Below, piece after piece: positions 57,402-64,000 of a stretch of 64,000 nucleotides of DNA. The notes under the pieces were generated by a model. It was given only the letters and a program-made list of their open reading frames with translations. It was not told the origin of the DNA and ran no database searches. The DNA is from Puccinellia tenuiflora (Eukaryota; Streptophyta; Magnoliopsida; Poales; Poaceae): the NCBI GenBank assembly GCA_012064385.1, contig QRDG01000139.1, forward strand, positions 219,628 to 283,627, in the 5' to 3' direction. A program made the translations under genes and the position numbers. Position 1 is the stretch's first letter. Each line of letters begins with the position of its first letter.

Positions 57402-58831
57402 GACCGATGAAGTCTCTGTTGCTTCTTACTCCGCTGCTCTGCTCGTGGAGGATCCAATTATCCTACTGGAGAGACTTCGGAGGCGGCGGCGGAGAGGCTG
57501 CGGCTGCGTGCGTCGCCGGAAGAGGAGTGGGATGGGAGAGCGAGACGGGCTTGCCAGGGCTAGGAAGGCTCGCTCCGCCGTGAACGGGCTGGATCACATA
57601 GTGGACATCAGCCCATGAGATGAGGAGGTTCCGTCCTAGTGACTCCATGACTAGCCAAGTTTTCTCTTTTTACTACAGTGTTATAAAACAAGCTTTTTTA
57701 GTATTAAAACTAGCACATTCGCTACGGAGTAAGCGCTAGTTGATCTTTTTACTACTAGCAGAAATGTCCGTGCGTTGCTACGGCCTAATAAATTTAGAAC
57801 AAATTGTGCGGGTAATAACTTGGTCTCTTAAAATTGCAAAAAATAAAGTCCTAAATGAGATCCTAGTTCACTTGCTTGATTCTTCAAGGGGTAGATGATT
57901 ATAATTAGATGTAATAATTATTTGGAGAACATGAACCTAGTTGCTACAGACTGATTTTATTCGGGCATGGGTTGTTTCTGGTAGCAGTTGCCATGTAGAA
58001 TAGTCGACCCTAAAATTGATAAGCCCCACGTAACCTAACATCAGTGCGCTCTTTCCCTATCATCTTCCTTAGCATACCTGGAGGGGTTCTCTGCTTATAG
58101 CAAGTTCAACGGAAGCGGCAAATTTATCTCTCTATATGTACACTTGGAGAGTTCTCTAAAAAATACCGACATTTCAATGGACCCTAATTCTTACATTTTC
58201 ACTGACTTGTATTTTTTAATTTTTTTGTTATTGTCAAATTAATGTAACACAAGAATCTACACGCACACAAAAAAATCATATAACGAAAAAATGCACATAA
58301 AATTAAATCATTAACAATTTAAATATGTTTTAATTTGATCTACTATATTACATTCAATATTTATTTTTATCTTTTTTATTTGATCGAGTGTGCACACAAA
58401 GCATTGATCTTTCCTCTCGTGTAGATCGAGGATTACTTGCAACACCACGGTAAGCTCCATGGTTTGTGCTTTAGAAGGGCATCGGCAAGAGTAGTTGAAG
58501 GGATGGGCTACATCCTCACATAAACTGAATCAGGAATAGAGGCTAGACAGACAATGCAACATACCAACAGCCTTCAATAGCTAGCACAACATGGAGGGAT
58601 ACACGGTAACACGAGCAACTGGCATGCACTCGAGCATCAAAGTAGAGCAGCTACACGTCCCACACAATCGCGCCATGGCACCGTGGAAAAAGCTCATGTT
58701 GTTTTGTGCCTCAACCAGTGGGTACATGATCACGACCGAAAATCCCGTGGCGAGTATGCAGAGGACGACTTTGGCGCACCTGATGGGGCGCGATCCGACG
58801 CAAGGAGGCCAATAAGCGTGCGCCTGCCATC
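57402..58831. other. Upstream flank of the RWD gene and unassigned DNA
   Basis: 57402-57660 is the GC-rich promoter side of the RWD gene. At 57757 a variant of the motif seen at 18807 occurs (AGCAGAAATGTCCGTGCGTT). From 57790 to 58590 the sequence is AT-rich without a gene. A G+C-richer stretch (58591-58831) continues across the solo LTR into 61264-61304; its frames have no recognisable domain. Confidence 0.4.
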
Positions 58832-61263
58832 TGAAAGTGCATGGTTGATCCCATGCATGATTTGGTTAATTAATAACAATCTCTATGGACTAATGTTTGC
58901 ATTGAGCTAATTATAGGATGTGTCCATTTGCGTTGCTTGATCTCCATTTGTTGGAATCAAGGCTAAGGGAAGAAAAAGAAGAAGTTTGTGTTGATCAAGG
59001 CTATGTGCGGATTAATCAACACCCAAGTTCAAGTGAAGTTATGCCGAAGAGTGCTTTCCCCATCTTGGTGTATGGGGGAGCGTCATGTGAATCTTCACCA
59101 AGCAAGGCGCAATCAAGAAAGGTGGTTCGTCTTGAGGAGATGAAGATAGTCTTCATCGACCACAAGTGGATTAATGCGCAAGGCAAAGGTATGATCTTGA
59201 TAGGATTTTTATTTTACCGGTCTCATGATGTTTAGTGAGAGACCGGATTATAGGATAGATAGCCGTACTATCAAGAGGGGCTCTCGACCGAGTATCGTGA
59301 TCGTATCGTCGTAGAGAGCACAAACCTTTGCATCCTTGCGATCATCTTTATTGGTTCTTATTTGGCTTTTATCCATGTGAGAATTTAGACCTTGTGTTCA
59401 TCTCCATATCAAGCTCTAGTTCACCAAAAACGGATTTAATGAATATCTTCTTGCGTTTTTGGTATTGGAGGTTTTACCGGTTTTGGTTTTGAGGTCAAAA
59501 TCTCTCCTTATATTTTCCTCCTCACATGATAGACTATGATGTGTATATGCATGATCTTGTAGGGCTTGTGATATCTTCGAAACAAGCCCAAGATCATAGA
59601 AAACGGAGTCTTGATGAAAAGCTTGTGCATTTTCGGTGTTGGAGATTTTGCCGGTTCATCCGCTTGGAAAGGTCTCACCATTCCATCCCTCCGCACAATC
59701 TCCTTTGCTTGTTTTCATATTTTCAGTTTTTGTAGGGTAAGCTCTTGTCGTCCTCTTTCCAACAAAATTGGATTTACTCGATTCGGACTTCATTTGCAAA
59801 AGTTATGGCAGTTCTGGTTTTCTCTGTTTGGATCTACCCCGGAGAGGGTCCGGAGTCTCCGGTCACACCGGAGTCTCCGCCCCCAAGGACCCGGAGTCTC
59901 CGGTCTCTGTTTTTCGCTGCCGATCGACTTTGTGTGGTGCGTCTCTGGACTGGGTCCGGAGGTACCCCGGAGATGGGGCGGAGTCTCCGGCCCACCGGAG
60001 TCTCCGGCCCCCAGATTTTCTCGGATGTTTTGCATCTGTGTGGTGCGCCTCTAGATAGGGGTCCGGAGCTTCCCCGGAGGGTGCCCGGAGTCTCCGGCCT
60101 GACCGGAGTCTCCGGCCCCAAGGACCGGAATCTCCGGCCTCCCCGATGACCCAGCAGGCCGGAGTCTCCGGTCACTTACTCCGGAGTCTCCGGCCTGGAC
60201 AGGCTCCAACGGCTAGTTTTTGGGGGAGGCTATAAAAAGCCTCCTCCTCCCCCCCCCCCCCCCAAAACCTGGTTACACACCTTGCTCACTTGTTCTTGCT
60301 CTTCCCCTTTGTTCTAATCCTTGTGAGCTTGATTCCTCTCTTCCCCTCCAATGATTCTTGCCCAAATTTAGGGTTTCAAGAGAGGAGATCTAGATCTACC
60401 ATTCCACCAATCAAATTCTCCTCTAAGTGAGGGGAACCTTGTGGATCTAGATTTGGGGTTGCTTTGTGTTCATCCCCTTTGTTCTTCCTCTCTTATTCCC
60501 TCCATAGCATTAGTTGCTTTGGTTGGAATTTGGGAGTGAAGGATTTGAGCACTTTGTGTGCTCTTGCCTTTTTTGCATTTGTTGCATCGGGTTGCTCTCT
60601 CCACGGTGATACGTGAAGTTGAAGGTTGAGAAGCTTGTTACTCTTGGGTGCATTGTGTTCCCAAGAGCTTGTTGCCTCTTGGTGCATCGTGTACCCTAGA
60701 CGGTTGGAGGTGCCGCGAAGACTTCGAGTTGTGAAGCTTCGGCACGAATTTGGGAGCCCCCAATTGAGTTGTGGGTGTGTGCCCCAAGAGAAGTTGTAAA
60801 GGGCTCCGGAATCCGCCCCAAAGGATTCCGATAGTGGAAGGTGAACCAATCCCTTGGGTGAGGTTCATCGGAGAATAGGGTGAGGCCTTTGTGGCATCTT
60901 GAGTAGGCCTTTTGTGGCGATCTCACACCCCTCCAATGAGACGTACTCCCTTAACAAGGAGGAACTCGGGAATACATCCTCGTCTCCGCGTGCCTCGGTT
61001 ATTTCTATAACCGAGCTTTACTTATGCAGTTTACATTGTGATAGCCTTCGTGCTTGAAGTTCATTTCTTGCTATCACCTTGTTGCTGAATGCTTAGCATA
61101 AGTTGTGGTGCACATAGGTGAACCTAGAATATTAGGTTGTTGGCTTGTTAATTTAAACACATAGTTTTATTCCGCAATTATCAAGCCCCTAATTAGAAAA
61201 AGTTTTAATCGCCTATTCACCCCCCCCCCTCTAGGCGACATCCGGGCATTGTTTGTTCTTTCA
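58832..61263 (+). repeat. Solo LTR of the same copia-like family, copy 2 (TSD CCATC)
   Basis: A 2432-bp unit beginning TGAAAGTGCATGG and ending GTTCTTTCA, flanked by CCATC on both sides (58827-58831, 61264-61268). It matches 9112-11421 closely over its length, including a TATA box (CTATAAAAA, near 60230), a C-run and a 105-codon frame (58918-59235). It is 122 bp longer, chiefly from a segment at about 59773-59890 with extra CCGGAGTCTCCGG motifs that copy 1 lacks. Confidence 0.93.
59835..60195 (+). repeat. CCGGAGTCTCCGG motif array in LTR U3, copy 2
   Basis: About nine full or near copies of the motif lie upstream of the TATA box near 60230, more than in copy 1. Spacing is irregular (about 15-75 bases). 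Confidence 0.8.
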
Positions 61264-61304
61264 CCATCGATATCCTCGAGTGGGAGCATCGCAGCAGACA
61301 TACC

Positions 61305-62007
61305 TGTCGGGGATATGAACCCCGGATATCCCAAACAAGCCTATTTCTTCAACTCTCCGCAGGCCGGCTGAACAAGTGCCGGCTGCGCAGTGCCGCCTGA
61401 AACTCGCCGGATGAAGCAAGCCGTCTGCGTCCACCCGGATGCGGACGTCCGGCTGGGCTGAAGCCGGACGCACCACCCGACAGCTCCGTACGAGTGGGCC
61501 CGATCCGTATAACCGCTCTGGGTGAACAGTACCCCTTGTCGGGCATCTCCTGTACCGAATCATGGCAACAAGCTCCAGCCGGCTGAGAAAGTAGTGATGT
61601 CATAGGGACAAACTTGTAACTTCCCTGTAACCCAAAACCCTAGCCCGTTGCCTATATAAGGCGGGCTAGAGCCTCCTGCGCGAGGCAAGGGACGAGGCAA
61701 GAGACATGCAGACAAGCAAACCGGAGCACCATGTAGTATCATCTTCAACCTCCAGCCGGCTAGGATCTCCAGCCGGCTGCCACCTGAAACAGCTCAAGGA
61801 GCACCATTGTAGCCCGATTCTGTTGATCAAGCAATAAGAACAAGAAGAGCAGGACGTAGGGGTGTTACCTCCTCAAGGAGGGCCCTGAACCTGGGTAACT
61901 AGCGTGTGTTTGCGTGCTTGTTGCCCAATCCCGCGCGAGCATCCGCCGTCGCCTGCCCCACAATCTTTTCCATCTCTGATGGATATGCCGTGCAACCCAC
62001 CACGACA
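61305..62007 (+). repeat. 5' LTR of the gypsy element at 61305
   Basis: A 703-bp LTR with ends TGTCGGGG and CCACGACA and a TATA box CCTATATAAG at 61651-61660. Several CCGGCTG-type motifs occur in U3, and an AATAAG signal near 61834 fits R/U5. Confidence 0.85.
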
Positions 62008-62009
62008 TT

Positions 62010-62027
62010 TGGCGCCCACCGTGGGGC
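62010..62027 (+). other. Primer-binding site of the gypsy element at 61305
   Basis: TGGCGCCCACCGTGGGGC, two bases after the LTR, is the common primer site of grass gypsy elements of this type. Confidence 0.85.
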
Positions 62028-62199
62028 TCGCGGCGAGCGGAGTCACGTTCTGCGCGGGATCCCGGACCGTAGACGATCGGCGGGTCGTCTCCGGCCTCGT
62101 GCTCTCCATCGGCTCCATCGGCTGCGTCCTCGACAACACCAACAGCTTCGCCGACGTGGGCTTCACCATCGGAGGCACGATCGTCACCCTTGGCGATTT

Positions 62200-64000
62200 C
62201 ACGTCTACGTCGCCGTCGCCGCCAAGGAGTACCCGAAGGTGGTCTACTCGAGCTTGGCTCCTTCGATCTTCGACGCCAGCACCTACAACGACGACTCCGC
62301 CTTCGGCTACCTCAACTCCGGCGACGCGGACTGCGACGGCGCCAAGCTCAACGTCTACGCCGAGGTGCACATGGTCGAGCATGCGGTGGCGGGAGGCGCC
62401 GTCGCCACTACTGTTCATGAAGCTGGCGAACGTTCTCGTTTCCAGCGCAATCTGGAGGCCGACTTCGAGTTGCTAAGCACCCCCATCGCGCCGGGTGCAG
62501 ATCCAGCCAAGGCGGCGGCTGAACTCGAGAGGATGCGTCAACAGATATACGACAAGGCTCTTCACCTCGCGTCAATGCAGCGCCGACTCAACACCACGAT
62601 GCGCAAGTACAACACCGTCCACGACTTCGAGCCGGCAAGAGGCAACACGGAGAGGCTGAATGAAGTCCGACGCAAAGGAGGGGATCTCGGCGGTGTCCTG
62701 AACCGTGCCGGCCAGCCGCACGAGCATTCGTACATCGTCTTGCCCGAGTACAGCAACCCGGTGCAAAACATGAAGGCTGCGGAAGCGGCCGCAGCAGAAC
62801 TACCCCATCTCCAAGGCGAGGAGCTACGCCAACAAGCATGTCGGGTCCAGGAGCTCATCGCCGCGGCCAACCGGCAGCAACGCGAAACCGAGGCAACGGC
62901 GAGCCGAGAGCATCATGAGCCACCTCCAGGCTACGACTCGGCCGGCAAGTCCAAGCAAGGCGCGGAGGCATCATCCACAAGCCGCGGAAGGGCGAAGGAC
63001 AAGCAACCACGAGCTCGTCGCGAGGGGAGCGCAAGCTCGCATCCTCGTGATCACGGTCGCGATCCGGCTGGACGGCGCGAAGACGGCAACCGGAACGGGC
63101 CGCAAACCAGCCGCAGCGTCAAGGAGCGAATCGGACACAAGGTCACCATCGACGAGCGCCTGGGACCGCTGGGGCCCGAAGCAAGCCACGACGCTCACCT
63201 CCGCATCGACGTGCTCAAGGCGTCAAGCATCATCGAGGAGGAAGACATCACCGCACATCGCTGCTTCGGACCTCGCATCCGGACCGAGCAATTCCCGCGG
63301 GGATTCACCCTCCCGAGGGATACACCCAAGTACAACGGCTCCGCGAAGCTAGAAGACTGGATCGCCGACTACGTCACGGCGGTCAACATCGCAGGCGGCA
63401 ACAAGCGGGTGGCCGTACGCTACGTGCCGCTCATGCTCCAGGGGTCGGCTCGGACTTGGCTGAACAGCCTACCGGCTGAAAGCGTCAACAGCTGGCTGGA
63501 CTTCGAGGAGGTGTTCAACCGCAATTTCACCGGCACCCTACTTGCGCCCCGGCAACGCACAGCTGCTCGCGATGTGCAAGCAGAAGGACGGCGAGTCAGA
63601 CCGGGCCTACCTCACCCGGTGGACTAGCCTACGCAACTCCTGCGAAGGAATTCTCGAGCTCCAAGCTGTCCAGTACTTCATTCAAGGTTGCCGAGACCAG
63701 ACGCTGCTAAAGCACAGGCTCCTGAGGAAGAGCCCGAAGACCATGGCGGAGCTCATGGGAATCGCCGACGAGTACGCCACCGCCGACGCGGGCATGACCA
63801 ACCCGATCCGACTCGACGAAGCCGGAAGAATCATCACGGCGGAGCCGGCTGCACGCCGCAGCCGGGCGGAGAGAACCAGGAAGGAGGAAAATCAACCCGG
63901 CGTGACTCCGACACGGCCGGCAAGCGCAAGTCCACAGACGACCGCGTCGAGTCCAAGGTCATCGCCACGACCAAGGGAAGGCCGGCAGGAGGGCTTCGAC
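62200..64000 (+). pseudogene. Gypsy gag, frameshifted, incomplete at window edge
   Basis: A clean frame from about 62210 encodes an Ala/Glu-rich N-terminal region with a helical segment (AAELERMRQQIYDKAL), a basic linker, and the retrotrans-gag domain (PRDTPKYNGSAKLEDWI, SARTWLNSLPAESVNSW). At 63536-63539 one extra C (ACCC) shifts the frame; the next frame continues the domain (AYLTRWTSLRNSCEGI, FIQGCRDQTLLKHRLL) to the window end. The true start is unclear; another shift near 62203 probably separates an N-terminal part. Confidence 0.8.

Larger units (their letters stand above)
61305..64000 (+). mobile_element. Ty3/gypsy element, left end (runs off window)
   Basis: LTR 61305-62007, then a primer-binding site and gag, continuing past the window. 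It lies 41 bases right of the second solo LTR. The candidate target duplication is ATACC (61300-61304), not testable here. Confidence 0.9.

Noticed and set aside
58591..58815. Short frame as a small gene split by the solo LTR
   Set aside because: Joining it with 61264-61304 gives no recognisable domain, start context or splice sites; kept only as unassigned sequence.

Overview
The window looks like nuclear DNA of a grass, probably a Triticeae species such as wheat, Aegilops, barley or rye. The reasons are nested LTR retrotransposons of Pooideae character, three intron-rich plant genes on a short gene island, and G+C-rich exons. The species assignment is inference. I saw no rRNA, tRNA gene or CRISPR array.

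Bases 1-41326 are almost entirely retrotransposons inserted into one another. From the left: the start of a gypsy-like LTR (1-1286, minus); a decayed Tat-type Ty3/gypsy element (1287-14927, minus) with an antisense extra gene that contains an intron, interrupted by a solo LTR (9112-11421, target duplication CGCGC); the leader and LTR of an Athila-type element (14928-18735, minus); unassigned DNA holding a 38-bp perfect palindrome; a complete Ty1/copia element (20155-26635, plus, duplication GTTGG); another LTR fragment; and a young copia element (30302-41326, minus, duplication CTAGA). That last element's pol gene is split by a non-coding copia-like element (31873-37685, minus, duplication ACGTA).

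The gene island has three genes. A serine carboxypeptidase-like gene of clade IA type (41327-44736, minus, 11 exons, 468 aa) appears intact. The 11-kb copia element lies directly after its stop codon, and two MITEs sit in its introns. A 15-exon gene (48914-53798, plus, 647 aa) encodes a zinc-finger protein with a C-terminal NADP-glutamate-dehydrogenase fold that lacks the two conserved active-site lysines. Tail-to-tail with it is an RWD-domain gene of the RWDD1/DFRP2 family (54430-57401, minus, 11 exons) whose sixth exon is out of frame as given.

Right of the island lie a second solo LTR of the same family as the one at 9112 (58832-61263, duplication CCATC) and the left end of another gypsy element (61305-64000, plus) with LTR, primer-binding site and gag.

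Three patterns cut across the window. Most frameshifts, including those in a young element and in a host gene, lie in short homopolymer runs, which raises the possibility of sequence error. In the old Tat element the clear nonsense codons look like C-to-T changes. Retrotransposon LTRs now border the 3' side of the carboxypeptidase-like gene and the 5' side of the dehydrogenase-like gene.
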